This document shows, piece by piece, positions 44,540 through 54,149 of a stretch of DNA of 64,000 nucleotides; the stretch's first letter is position 1, and the number at the start of each line of letters is the position of its first letter. Source of the stretch: Reticulitermes speratus (lineage: Eukaryota; Arthropoda; Insecta; Blattodea; Rhinotermitidae); the NCBI GenBank assembly GCA_021186555.1, contig JAJKFL010000330.1, forward strand, positions 30,482,944 to 30,546,943, in the 5' to 3' direction. The translations under genes and the position numbers were made by a program. The notes under the pieces are model-generated. The model had not been told where the DNA came from, searched no databases, and was given only the letters and a program-made list of their open reading frames with translations.

Positions 44540-45085
44540 AGATGAACAAGACAGGCAAGGTACGTATGTCGCAATATAGAGGCGCTTTCGCTTACCATTG
44601 TTGCCGTGGAAAAGCAGTAAGTGTTACATATTCTGATTGTGTGTCTGTATTCTTGCCTTAATTATCCGGCATGCAAAGCGCATGCGCCGTATTATATTGT
44701 AATCTGTGGTCTGTCTGGCTGTACCATATTTTTCCACATTATCTCATAACTGGCACGATTTTTAGAAAAAAGTTAATGAATATAAAATATATGTTTTGAT
44801 TTTCTCTACAGCTATTTTTCGAAACGCTTTTTATTCTAAGAAGATTTCAGCTAGGTACCATCATAAATGTATATAGTTCTTTATGTAAAGTACCTATTTT
44901 TCTTGTCAGATTTTAATGAAACTTGAATTTTCTAGACAGATTTGCGAAAAATATTTAAGTATCAATGTTCATAAAAAAAAATCCGTCCATTTAGAGCCGA
45001 CTTGTTCCATGCGGACGGACACGCAAACAGACGGCAGGTATGGCGAAGCAAATAGTCGCTTTCTGCAGTTTTTCGAACACGTCTA
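44540..45085 (+). repeat. Interspersed repeat RE-A, copy 3
   Basis: GAACAAGACAGGCAAGGTAC, ACCATTGTTGCCGTGG, CGCATGCGCCGTATTATATT, GATTTTAATGAAACTTGAAT and a GCGGACGGACACGCAAACAG end. Same orientation as copy 2 and only 1.5 kb away. Confidence 0.8.
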
Positions 45086-45094
45086 CAAATATCA

Positions 45095-45215
45095 GTGACC
45101 AGGCCAGAGTTTAATCCCGTGACCTGTCAAGTAGGAAGCAGTTTTGATGTCCATTCGGCCTCGAATTTTAGTACTGACTATTATGAAGTAACCGCTGAGC
45201 TATCTATTATTAACG
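45095..45215 (-). mobile_element. Possible decayed tRNA-headed SINE
   Basis: Minus strand AGATAGCTCAGCGGTTACTT resembles an A box, and GGGATTAAACTCTGG lies about 80 bases downstream where a B box would be. Spacing is long and the body is not recognised. Confidence 0.3.
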
Positions 45216-45344
45216 CTTACATGCTTATTAAGTAAGCGAGTCTTTATTAAATGAATGCAAAATGAAAAGTAGACAAAATAATGATTCCTTTACAGTAATG
45301 TTTGAGAGAAACTTAGGAAAAGGAGTGAACTGTACGGGATTTCA

Positions 45345-45510
45345 GGCTTCCGCCTGGTATTTTTGAAGCATTCGGTCTTCAGGGTTGTTAGGCAGCGTAG
45401 GTTGGTAGAATTGCTTGACCCTTGAAGGCAAGAATGAGAGGATATGCCGAAACGTTGACTGCCACCTACCAACCTACGCTATGTAACATTCCAGAAGGTT
45501 GCAGGCCCCA
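45345..45510. mobile_element. Family B foldback remnant
   Basis: GGCAGCGTAGGTTGGTAG (about 45,392) and its complement CTACCAACCTACGCT (about 45,467) form a stem. TTGACCCTTGAAGGCAAG and TATGCCGAAACGTTG lie between them, the decayed two halves of a hammerhead-like motif. Confidence 0.45.
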
Positions 45511-45552
45511 GGGAAATTGTAGTACACGCCTACAAGGCAAATCGGCAATATA

Positions 45553-45737
45553 GAGTCGAACTCTGTTATAACATCACGAAAGGGACTGAATATTTTGTGT
45601 CGTTATAAACGAGTGTCGTTATAACCGAGGGGTATAATTTTATGGTTAACAGTGAGAAGTTATTTGGTACCACAGAACATCTGATGCTATAGACAAGGTG
45701 TCGCTTAAACCGATGTCGTTATAACCGGGTTCGACTG
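45553..45737. mobile_element. Pogo/Tigger-like MITE, about 185 bp
   Basis: The inverted ends GAGTCGAACTCTGTTATAAC and GTTATAACCGGGTTCGACTG (about 20 bp) are flanked by TA on both sides (TA target duplication). Internal GTCGTTATAAACGAG and GTCGTTATAACCGAGG are further related palindromic pieces. The terminal CAGTCGAAC-type sequence is what I recall for pogo-like elements in arthropods. No transposase is present, so it is non-autonomous. Confidence 0.7.
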
Positions 45738-46249
45738 TATATATACGTACTATGAAAAAAGTAAGGATTAAGGGATAAATATCAGAAAGGGTAGCCGATC
45801 GAGTCCCGAAATTTTGCGGTCTACTACATCGAGTTATACTTCATTCGAATTACCATTCAATAGCCTATGAGCGTTGTAATCTCCAACGCAAATAACACTT
45901 GTTTAAATCATGCAGAGGCGTGTCGATTTAATTGAAGACTGTGAGAATGGCCGGAACACTGAAGCGAATGTTAAATGTCGGTAGAGTGGCTTGAACCAAT
46001 GTCTGTCCTGTTTGCACTTCGTCTCGTTTTACGACGGATGACCGGCTTGTCACTTTCGCCTAACATCTCTGTTCGCATTTGGGCGCATCTGTTCTTCGTG
46101 AAGTCTTTCCCTGTGCGAGCTATGAAGCATGCGGGGTGGTGGGGGGACGTGTAACTTTACTCTTTTTTGACTTAGGTACTGGAAGGATGTGAGAGCCAGA
46201 TTCAAGCTCGCGCCGCTGTACCCACGTAGAAATTTCAGCACGGAGAAGC
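45738..46249. other. Non-coding stretch, nothing recognised
   Basis: Nothing recognised. Confidence 0.3.
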
Positions 46250-46259
46250 TTTGAATATG

Positions 46260-46507
46260 CCGATCCCAGTAGCCACGCGGCCTAAGGCGTGGATTTGCGG
46301 CCGCTCGCTTGCAGGTATTGTGGGTTCGAATCCCGCAGGTGGCATGGATGTCTGTCTGTTGTGTGTTGTCAGATAGAGTTCTCTGCGTCGGACTGATCAC
46401 TCGTCCAGAGGAGTCCTACCGAGTGTGGTGTGTCTGAGTGTGATCGTGAAGCCTCGATAATGAAGAGGCCCTGGCCCACTAGGGGCTGTTGCGCCATATA
46501 AAATAAA
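46260..46507 (+). mobile_element. SINE3-family element with target duplication
   Basis: CGATCCCAGTAGCCACGCGG, B box GTGGGTTCGAATCCC and 3' end GGGGCTGTTGCGCCATATAA. The 10-bp repeat TTTGAATATG flanks it (46,250-46,259 and 46,508-46,517). The 3' end GTTGCGCCAT differs from GTCGAGCCAT in other copies and matches the one at 54.9 kb, indicating two SINE3 subfamilies. Confidence 0.85.
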
Positions 46508-46619
46508 TTTGAATATGAGGATGGATGGGCCCCAGACACGATTCGGGCGCCTTGGAGTAGAAAAGTGATTATCTTCAGGTCATAAAGGTTATACTAAAAT
46601 TTTATTTCAAGTAAAACTT

Positions 46620-46790
46620 GCTAAAATAATCTGTGGTCTTTTGGGTGATTACACGGCGTCGTGAGGTAATTATTTACCGACGTTTCGGTACAACGTGTCG
46701 GTCCCATCTTCACGGGTCAAGATTCCACGAAGACCACAGATTACATCAACATCGCGGCGGAAGCCTGAAATCAAAAGACTTGCTAAAGTT
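46620..46790 (-). mobile_element. Family B retroelement fragment with variant hammerhead-like motif
   Basis: GATTACACGGCGTCGTGAGG, then on the minus strand CCCGTGAAGATGGGACC and TACCGAAACGTCGGTAAA (46,675-46,720). The plus-strand translation ITRRREVIIYRRFGTT belongs to this element, not to a host gene, although it runs open into the downstream LINE frame. Confidence 0.5.
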
Positions 46791-46879
46791 TATACGGTTA
46801 AGCAAGTCCGCGTATGTATGTCAGATTTTTATTGAGACGTGTGATCTTAGACATTTTACATTTCTCACTTTAACACCTG

Positions 46880-46998
46880 TGTTTACCATCGTATTGACAT
46901 TTAACATTGTATTGACATTTACCATCGTATTGACATTTAACATTGTATTGATATTTACCATCGTTTTGACATCAGATATCGTATTGACATTACATTCT
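46880..46998. repeat. 18-bp tandem repeat, about 6 copies
   Basis: ATTGACATTTAACATTGT alternates with ATTGACATTTACCATCGT. It is in frame with the flanking open frame and adds the periodic TIVLTFNIVLTF segment. Confidence 0.85.
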
Positions 46999-47034
46999 CA
47001 CGGTATTCTATCCAATTCTATAAGCGGTTGTTGT

Positions 47035-47511
47035 TGTATTTTCCATTTGAAGCAAAATTCAAATAAATTTAGCTTGTTTTATTGCCGAATATTACAGTCT
47101 GGACCTTATAAAATTATTGTTGATTATGTCTCAATTGTGTGGAAATCTATAACGTATACTGACGCCAAAAAGCTGGTAAGTGTTCAGCGGAAGTTCGTAA
47201 CCATATGTCCAAATCATTTATTTACCCTTGACCATGTTACTTACGAGGGGTTTCTTAAATTTCTACAGCTTCGTGCTCCGCACGACAGAAGACTTCATCT
47301 TGATGCTTTATTTTTTATCTCTATTTATTCATGTTTAAAATGTTGTCCGCCTCTTTTGGATATTACTGGTATTCGAGTTGTTCCTCGTAATTTCAGAAAC
47401 TTCTCCCTGTTTACTGCTACTTGTCAAAACTATTCGTGTGCTAGATCTGTTTTGTCTGCTAACCGTGTGTATAGGAAACATAGTACTTCACTAAAACAGA
47501 TCCAGCGCTAA
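47035..47511 (+). pseudogene. LINE3 (jockey-type) reverse-transcriptase C-terminus, 5' truncated
   Basis: The open frame ends with about 150 residues typical of the region after the RT domain of jockey-like insect LINEs: VDYVSIVWKSITYTDAKKL, SVQRKFVTICPNHLF, RRLHLDALFFISIYSCLKCC, then ITGIRVVPRNFRNFSLF. The catalytic YxDD region is absent, because the copy is 5' truncated. The frame appears to begin at 46,633 only because it reads through an unrelated foldback fragment and an 18-bp repeat. The stop at 47,511 is the genuine ORF end, and a 3' untranslated part with a minisatellite follows. It is the best protein-like signal in the window, but it is not an active element. Confidence 0.75.
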
Positions 47512-48122
47512 TCTGCGACAATCTTCGATCAACTTGTCTTATGTTTTTCAGGGTTTAGGGTTTTTGTCGCAGTACTTTGTTTATATTGCTTTTTTTTTGC
47601 TGTCATATTTTTTTTTGTCCTGTCTGTTCAGTGTTTTGCTTTTGTGTATTTGTACTGTTTTTGTGTTGTATTTTTGTCTTTGTAGTGTTTTTGTGTTGTA
47701 TTTTTGTCTTTGTACTGTTTTTGTGTTGTATTTTTGTCTTTGTACTGTTTTTGTGTTGTATTTTTGTCTTTGTACTATTTTTGTGTTGTATTTTTTGTCT
47801 TTGTACTATTTTTGTGTTGTATTTTTGTCTTTGTACTATTTTTGTGTTGTATTTTTGTCTTTGTACTATTTGTGTGTTGTATTTTTGTCTTTGTACTGTT
47901 TTTGTGTTGTATTTTTGTCTTTGTACTATTTTTGTATTGTATTTTTGTCTTTGTACTATTTTTGTGTTGTATTTTTGTCTTTGTACTATTTTTGTGTTGT
48001 ATTTTTGTCTTTGTACTATTTTTGTGTTGTATTTTTGTCTTTGTACTGTCTTTTAGACACTTGTGCTCTTAAAGCCTGCACGTTAATAACTATCCACTGA
48101 GTTGAATTGAATTGAATTCAAT
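47512..48122 (+). mobile_element. LINE3 3' untranslated region with repeat expansion and pentanucleotide tail
   Basis: After the ORF stop, the element runs to CCACTGAGTTGAATTGAATT, a short (TTGAA)n-like tail at about 48,097-48,120. Most of the region is the 30-bp array listed separately. Confidence 0.6.
47640..48050. repeat. 30-bp tandem repeat, about 13-14 copies
   Basis: The unit is TTTTTGTCTTTGTACTGTTT then TTGTGTTGTA. Variants are ACTG/ACTA and one unit with an extra T. Cysteine/phenylalanine/valine-rich frames in three phases are by-products. Confidence 0.95.
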
Positions 48123-48125
48123 TAC

Positions 48126-48400
48126 AGTAGAATAAAGTGGTGAGTCGGGCAAGCGTAGTCTACAGATTATACGATATGAGGATTTAATCCCGGTAGGGGC
48201 AAAACATTTATTTTCCACAGAACGCCTACCGCGGCTCCGGAACCCACCTAGCCTTCTAATCAATGGTTATCACATTTCATTCCCGTGGGTAAGACGGCCG
48301 GGACGTGATATGCACCACTCACCTCCATCTCGTATCGCGTTTAGAGAATTAATGGGGCTAAATTTCGACTCCCTTCCATGCGCCTTCAATAAGTGGACAG
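48126..48400 (+). mobile_element. SINE1-family copy, head diverged
   Basis: GGTGAGTCGGGCAAGCGTAG, B-box-like GAGGATTTAATCCCGG, then TCCCGTGGGTAAGACGGCCG and CACCACTCACCTCCATC. Confidence 0.6.
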
Positions 48401-48464
48401 GGACTGTTTCAATTTTACATTTTACAAGGACGCTGTAGCTTATGATGTATTGCAGTGTACTTGT

Positions 48465-48575
48465 TCTACGTAAAGGTAAAGGTAAAGGTAAAGTTAAAGG
48501 TAAAGGCAAATTTCACCCTAAAAGAGGCCATGAAGGTCCAGGGGGGGGAGAAGATGTATAGATCTACTCTTTCTG
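48465..48575 (-). mobile_element. SINE1 3' end with (GGTAAA)n tail
   Basis: GTAAAGGTAAAGGTAAAGGT then AATTTCACCCTAAAAGAGGC and CATGAAGGTCCAGGGGG: reverse complement of the SINE1 terminus. The tail has about six units here. Confidence 0.7.
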
Positions 48576-49093
48576 TTTCTTTGTGCTGCCACTGACAAAG
48601 TATGGTTATGTTTATGTGTTTCGTCTTCCTGATTTTAGTATATGCATTCGTCTTTTACATCCTTTTCCAACCCCGTTGCGACCACCTCCTCACACGTTTC
48701 TTAATTATAGTTACACAGGCCGACGGAAATAATAATAATAATAATAATAATAATAATTTTGCGACATGATAAAGAAGTGCCTTTCCAGTTTTATCAGCTT
48801 TGAAATGCTTGCGATACGAAAGCTTTACCCACCGAGCAGAGGCAATTTCAGTTAAGACGGATAAGGCAGCTTAGAGAGCAGCGAAAGATGGAAAAAGATA
48901 GAAGCGATGAGACAGAAAAAGAGAGGGGAAAGAGAAGAAACTTGAAAAACGAGATGGAATGGAAGATTGCTTTCCAATCTATTGGATCATTTCAGGTGGT
49001 ATTCCAAAATCCTCTAGAGGAAAGAGATGCCATGAGTTTACATCACCCTGAAAAAGAAGGCTGTCCAATTAAATTGATCTTGAAATTGTGATG
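48576..49093. other. Non-coding stretch with (AAT)n at 48,730-48,756
   Basis: A 67-codon frame at 48,888-49,091 is lysine/glutamate-rich at its start (DETEKERGKRRNLKNEME) and has no recognised domain. Confidence 0.3.
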
Positions 49094-49668
49094 AGCTTCA
49101 GATACTTGATACTGCAACAGGTCTGTGATATTCAGGCATTTCTGTAGCTTCAGATACTTGATACTGCAACAGGTCTGTGATATTCAGGCATTTCTGTAGC
49201 TTCAGATACTTGATACTGCAACAGGTCTGTGATATTCAGGCATTTCTGTAGCTTCAGATACTTGATACTGCAACAGGTCTGTGATATTCAGGCATTTCTG
49301 TAGCTTCAGATACTTGATACTGCAACAGGTCTGTGATATTCAGGCATTTCTGTAGCTTCAGATACTTGATACTGCAACAGGTCTGTGATATTCAGGCATT
49401 TCTGTAGCTTCAGATACTTGATACTGCAACAGGTCTGTGATATTCAGGCATTTCTGTAGCTTCAGATACTTGATACTGCAACAGGTCTGTGATATTCAGG
49501 CATTTCTCTAGCTTCAGATACTTGATACTGCAAAAGGTCTGTGATATTCAGGCATTTCTCTAGCTTCAGATACTTGATACTGCAAAAGGTCTGTGATATT
49601 CAGGCATTTCTGTAGCTTCAGATACTTGATACTGCAACAGGTCTGTGATATTCAGGCATTTCTGTAGC
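49094..49668. repeat. 52-bp tandem repeat, 11 copies
   Basis: The unit is AGCTTCAGATACTTGATACT, GCAACAGGTCTGTGATATTC, then AGGCATTTCTGT. Two or three units share CAAAAGG and TTTCTCT variants, so they derive from one another. Sequence is unrelated to the 52-bp repeat at 18.7 kb. Confidence 0.97.
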
Positions 49669-49954
49669 TCTTCTTCTGCTCCGGCCACTTGGACGAACAT
49701 ATTTAATTGTTAAGTACAGGGTGGTGACTATGTACCGCTCAACATACGATTTTAAAAAGCCCTGTTCTTTTTTCAACAAAATTAATTTCTGTTTCCAATA
49801 ATTGTCATAAAAACAGCTATTATTTCGCTGGATTGTATTAAGAGATTGTATTAGACACTTTTAGTAATGGAGAAATGCCTTCAAGAGACAGGGCATTTTT
49901 AAAGTGGAATGTTCTATAATTTCATCCATTTGGCTTCAGCAAAGACCAAAATAA
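49669..49954. other. Short non-coding stretch
   Basis: It contains GTACAGGGTGGTGACTATGT at 49,715, a possible DNA-transposon terminus. Confidence 0.3.
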
Positions 49955-50515
49955 TTGTTGTTGTTGTCGTCGTCTTTGTCGTTGTTTTATTTGTTTATGC
50001 TTTGTCTTTTTGTTGTTATTTTCTTTGTTATTGTCGTCGTCTTTGTTGTTTTTCTTGTTGTCTTCGTCTTAGTTGTTTTCCATGTTGTTGTCTTCGTTGT
50101 TGTTGTCATCGTCTTTGTTGTTTTGTCTTTGTTGTTTTTGTCGTCGTCTTTATTGTTTTTCTTGTTGCCGTCGTCTTTGTTGTCGTTGTCTTTGTTGTTT
50201 TTTGTCGTCTGTTTTTGTCGTCGTATTTGTTGTTTTTGTCGTTGTCTTTATTGTTTTTCTTGTTGTTGCCGTCGTCTTTGTTGTCGTTGTCTTTGTTGTT
50301 TTTTGTCGTCGTATTTGTTTTTGTCGTCGTATTTGTTTTTGTTGTTGTTGCCATCGTCGTCGTTGTCGTCTTTGTTGTTGTCGTCGTCTTTGTTGTTGTC
50401 GTCGTCTTTATTTTTCTTGTAGTCGTCTTTGTTTTTCTTGTCGTCGTCTTTGTTTTTCTTGTCGTCGTCTTTGTTTTTCTTGTCGTCGTATTTGTTGTCG
50501 TATTTTTGTTTTTAA
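49955..50515. repeat. Cryptic GTT/GTC-rich simple-sequence region
   Basis: The plus strand is composed of GTTGTTGTCGTCGTCTTTGT-type trinucleotide-phased words. This creates open frames over 150 codons in several phases (V/F/L-rich on +, T/N/K-rich on -). The composition and the simultaneous opening of several phases argue against coding. Confidence 0.9.
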
Positions 50516-50999
50516 TGTAGTAGTTGCTGCAGAAGTCGACGTCGTATAGTGGTTGTGGTGATACGTATTATTAATGGGCCTTACTCGAAAGGGCAAAACT
50601 AACTCTGTAAAATTGATTTCTTGTGGAATATAATTTTGCCTTCGGAAAAGAAGCCGTTTGTGGTATTAGAAATAGCCTGTATAAAGGCGACAGGAAGGGC
50701 ATTTACCTCAGATTTTGGAAAACCACAGGAAACTCCATAACGATAGCATGACGCCGAGAGAAGGTCGAAGAATGCGGCTGTTGGTATTAAGTCTTTTAAT
50801 TTTAAGGTCGCGTTTTACTAAGTTTTTGCAATATTTAAGACTTAGAGTAATCCCTCGCTCTAGGCGTGTGTTACTTATCTGACGAAAGCAGCGATTACCA
50901 AATCCAAAATGCTATGGAAGACTGAGAATTAGTTGATAAACGGATAAAGTTAGCATTCATAGAAGGGCAACGGAAGTCGCTTGGTTTCCCGTTATGACA
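50516..50999. other. Non-coding stretch
   Basis: Nothing recognised. Confidence 0.3.
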
Positions 51000-51429
51000 A
51001 CAATAAAAACTGACTAACTAACTAACTAATTCCAGGGAGCAAGGTATTTCATGTGAAGTCAGTAATTCCTCTGTTAATCGAGAAATTCCCCGCATTTTAT
51101 GGAACCCCATTGTTCATTACCGTGTTCAAAACAGCCTGCCACTTGTCCGTATCCTGAGCCAGTTCAATCCAATTGACGCCCCCATTCTATTTCCTGAACG
51201 TTTACATATGTGTCACATGCCCCCAACTCATTCTCGTTTATTTTATCAACCTAATAGTACATTGCTTCCCTCTTTATAGTTTTCCCAGAGAAGAGCATAC
51301 GTATCGTATAGAATGTCGGCTGCCTTGCAAAGGGGCGCGATAAAAGTACACCCTGTACGTGGTGACAAGTGGAATTCATGAAGCTTGTCATTACGCAGTT
51401 CTTTTCAACCTTCTTCCCTTCTTCCCTTA
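51000..51429 (-). pseudogene. LINE2-family 3' end, decayed, interrupted by a SINE at its 5' side
   Basis: CTGACTAACTAACTAACTAA (reversed tail), GAAATTCCCCGCATTTTATG, TGCCACTTGTCCGTATCCTG, then a deletion and AATTCATGAAGCTTGTCATT. ATAAAAGTACACCCTGTACG at about 51,333 is foreign to LINE2 and may mark another small insertion. Confidence 0.65.
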
Positions 51430-51715
51430 CTTTTTTTTTTACATTGTGAAGGGCCCCGCAGCAGATGCTACGGACGCACCACAGCCTTAAGGCGTTTTTT
51501 GTGCAACCCCTGTGATGAAGATGAGCAGTTTTTTTTTACCAAGTTTTACAAGTAATGGAGCACCAGTGGAATGAAATTGACAGGGGAAAACCGACAACTC
51601 GGAGAAAAACCTGTCCCAGTGCCACTTTGTCCACCACAAACCTCACATGGACTGACCCGGGATCGAACCCGGACCTCAGCGGTGAGAGGCCGGCGACTAA
51701 GCCATGGCACAGCCA
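51430..51715 (-). mobile_element. SINE4-family element
   Basis: The T-tract at the left edge is the A-tail. The minus strand gives GCCATGGCTTAGTCGCCGGC, the B box GGGTTCGATCCCGG, GTGGACAAAGTGGCACTGGG and the CTGCGGGGCCCTTCACAAT-like end. Confidence 0.85.
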
Positions 51716-52430
51716 TTCCTCTCTTACTTACTCTCTTTCTCAGCAAAATATTCTCTGTCACTCTCAGTCTTTGTTCTCCCCTTAATGTAGAGGACCATCT
51801 TTCACACACGTACAAAACAAGAGACAAAATAACAGATTTGTGTATTTTAATTTGTTTTGACACAAAAGCGGGTGGAAAAAAATTCTGAACGGAATGTTAG
51901 CATAAATACAAATACACGTAAGTTATGATTTTTATCGTATTGACAATATAGGTGTGTTTAAAATGCGTATGTGTGTTAGAATTACTATATTAAAGCCAGA
52001 AATGTATGAAAATTGGGCCTACATGTGGTTCTAACATTCTGTTCACGGTTGCTGCTCTGTATTCTACTGACATCCATTGTAGCTAATTTTGTTTACTATT
52101 TTACACGTGCTCCAAAAACATAACTTTTTCCTTGTGCTGTGTAAGTTTTATATGCTTGCTAACACGTACAGTAAGTAGGAATGTTTCTATTAGGCTTCAA
52201 ATGAAGAGAATCTGATGCAAAATTCAGAGTTACTTTTCACAAGCCATAGTTTACTCGCTAAGTCCTAAACAAAGTTTACAAACATTCCTACAGTCTTATA
52301 CTTAAGTTTTGTACATAATAATTTTGTAATACCTTCTTTTTTTTAAGTGTACTCTAACCTAATCATTAACACACATACAAAGTACAAAATGTACAGATCG
52401 TAGCAGTGTTTACTGCTTAGCTCCTACATG
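51716..52430. other. Non-coding stretch
   Basis: The first ~150 bp may still be LINE2 sequence beyond the SINE insertion; the rest is unrecognised. Confidence 0.3.
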
Positions 52431-52460
52431 TTTCGGCCTCAATTGGACATTCTCAGGGAG
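52431..52460 (-). ncRNA. Hammerhead-like motif, helix II shortened
   Basis: Minus strand: CTCC, CTGAGAA, TGTCC, AATTGA, GGCC, GAAAC, ATGTA, GGAG. Helix I CTCC/GGAG is perfect; helix II has mismatches and the last core GA is AA. Unlike others it has no inverted partner nearby. Confidence 0.5.
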
Positions 52461-53307
52461 ATTCATTTATGAATAAGGATAGAAAGCAATCAGTAATTTT
52501 CACTTGTTTCAAATACATTGAAAATAGGTTTATGCCTTTCGTGTAAACCAATATGTGCACATTTTTGGTTAAGATGTAACGTATTTTATAAAGCCTTACA
52601 ATTTATATGGCTAAAAACCACTAAGCTTGTTTTAGCCATATAAACAGTGTTTTTCTTTCCAGTGTTGTAATGTTTATCAGAAGGGAAAGCTGGAAAAATT
52701 ACGGACTCTGCAAAGTGAGAAAATACAGTCTGCAGTAATATAGAAGTTAAACTGGAATTTTAAAGTTCCGGCACCCAAGTCAGTAGAATCAGAAGAAGCC
52801 TTTATTTTTATTTTTTATTATATAGTTTAGAGACTACAAACTAACTTCCTCTATTGTGAAAAATACTCCACAGCTGATAACAAACGAAAAACGAAGCCGC
52901 TAACACTTGAAACTAGTCTTGTTGTTCGTAACAAAAAAAATATTTATCTGCAAATCATCAAATATTTTGTTTCTGGATTGAGAAAACGCTCACAATTATT
53001 TCTCATGTTTCCTTTCCGTTCAATTTGTGTGTGGAATTCTGGGAAGTGGAATGAAGTAAGTACGTCACATATCCAAACCAATGGGCGATCGACACGTACT
53101 TCCCGGGTGGAGCCATCTCTCGTTACATGCATGCACTAACATGTACTTACAGCCACTGCAAAGTGATAACAATTTGTTGCCTGCGGGTTCAGGGGGCTTG
53201 TGTACTGTTAGGCAGCCGCTTTGCCGCCCGCTCAGTGTCCACAGCTAATCAATTACACCAGCGAAACGTAGTCCGCGGAAAGTTACCTGCATTTCACGAA
53301 TCTCGAA
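52461..53307. other. Non-coding stretch
   Basis: A short inverted pair (AAACAAGCTTAGTGG-type around 52,615-52,640) is visible; otherwise nothing recognised. Confidence 0.3.
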
Positions 53308-53380
53308 CTGGCAATGTCGTTCACAACTTACACGCCAACGAAATTCACTATATTTTCACTTTATATTCTTTATTCTTCAA

Positions 53381-53423
53381 CCCCTACATATGTTTCGGCC
53401 TTTACAAGGCCATCTTCAGGGGG
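53381..53423 (-). ncRNA. Hammerhead-like motif, well formed
   Basis: Minus strand: CCCC, CTGAAGA, T, GGCCTT, GTA, AAGGCC, GAAAC, ATATGTA, GGGG. Helix I CCCC/GGGG and helix II GGCCTT/AAGGCC are perfect. ACATATGT after GAA is an 8-base palindrome that could form helix III between two molecules. Confidence 0.65.
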
Positions 53424-53577
53424 CTCGTAAACTACATTCACTTCACATCCAATTTTTTTGTCTGCTATCACATTTATTCCAGTTTCATTGTCATATATAT
53501 TACAGTTATATACAATGTCTGTATTTAAAATACTATAAAAACACAGTAAAAACAGCAAAAACAAAAAAAAAAACAGA

Positions 53578-53684
53578 AAAGATACTGGAAATTGAAAGAG
53601 GAAGCACTAGATCGCACCCTGTGGAGAACTCGCTTTGGAAGAGGCTACGGACCTGTCGTAAGACAGACTACAGAATGAATGAAT
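53578..53684 (+). pseudogene. LINE1 3' fragment
   Basis: GATACTGGAAATTGAAAGAG, CTCGCTTTGGAAGAGGCTAC and a tail AGAATGAATGAATG. A 107-bp extreme 5' truncation placed in the loop of the foldback. Confidence 0.85.
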
Positions 53685-53927
53685 GAAAAACACAGAATAT
53701 AAAATCCTTAAAAATTTCGTCAATTCTTGCAGTAAAATGATAAAATGAAACAATGTGGGTTTTTATGTTATGTCTTCCACCATTGGGTAGTTTTTCAGTT
53801 TTGGCTTTGGTTTTGTATATGGATGGTCAGTTAAGTAAATATGTCCTGTTTATGTTGTGTGTGTCCCGTGTTGCGGTGTGCAGAAGCAGACAAAACTATT
53901 GGATATGAAGTGAATGTAGTTTACGAG

Positions 53928-53970
53928 CCCCCTGAATATGGCCTTGTAAAGGCCGAAACATGTGTAGGGG
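53928..53970 (+). ncRNA. Hammerhead-like motif, one core change
   Basis: CCCC, CTGAATA, T, GGCCTT, GTA, AAGGCC, GAAAC, ATGTGTA, GGGG. The core G8 position is T, which should abolish cleavage in a true hammerhead. Its partner at 53,381 keeps the G. Confidence 0.55.
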
Positions 53971-54149
53971 TTGAAGAATAGAGAATATGAATTTAAAATA
54001 TAGTGCATTTCGTTGGTGTGTATGTTGCGAATTGTAAAAATTGCACGGTGAAAATAATATAAAATTTGTCAAAGTCGTGTTCATAATATCTCCACTATTG
54101 GGCCCTGTCCTAGGCCACACCCTCACATCTTAGATCTTTAGCATCCATT

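Larger units (their letters stand above)
53308..54035. mobile_element. Foldback retroelement with two hammerhead-like motifs and an internal LINE1 insertion
   Basis: The left arm (about 53,308-53,470) and right arm (about 53,884-54,035) are reverse complements. For example ACACGCCAACGAAATTCACT on the left matches TGCATTTCGTTGGTGTGTAT on the right, and AAACTACATTCACTTCACAT matches ATGAAGTGAATGTAGTTTAC. The 410-bp interior is A-rich and contains the LINE1 fragment at 53,578-53,684. Confidence 0.8.

Noticed and set aside
47534-48100. Membrane protein of 188 codons
   Set aside because: It is a 30-bp repeat in the LINE3 3' region, open in several phases; hydrophobicity comes from T-rich codons.
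49909-50520. Hydrophobic 203-codon protein
   Set aside because: Simple-sequence GTT/GTC region with simultaneous open frames.
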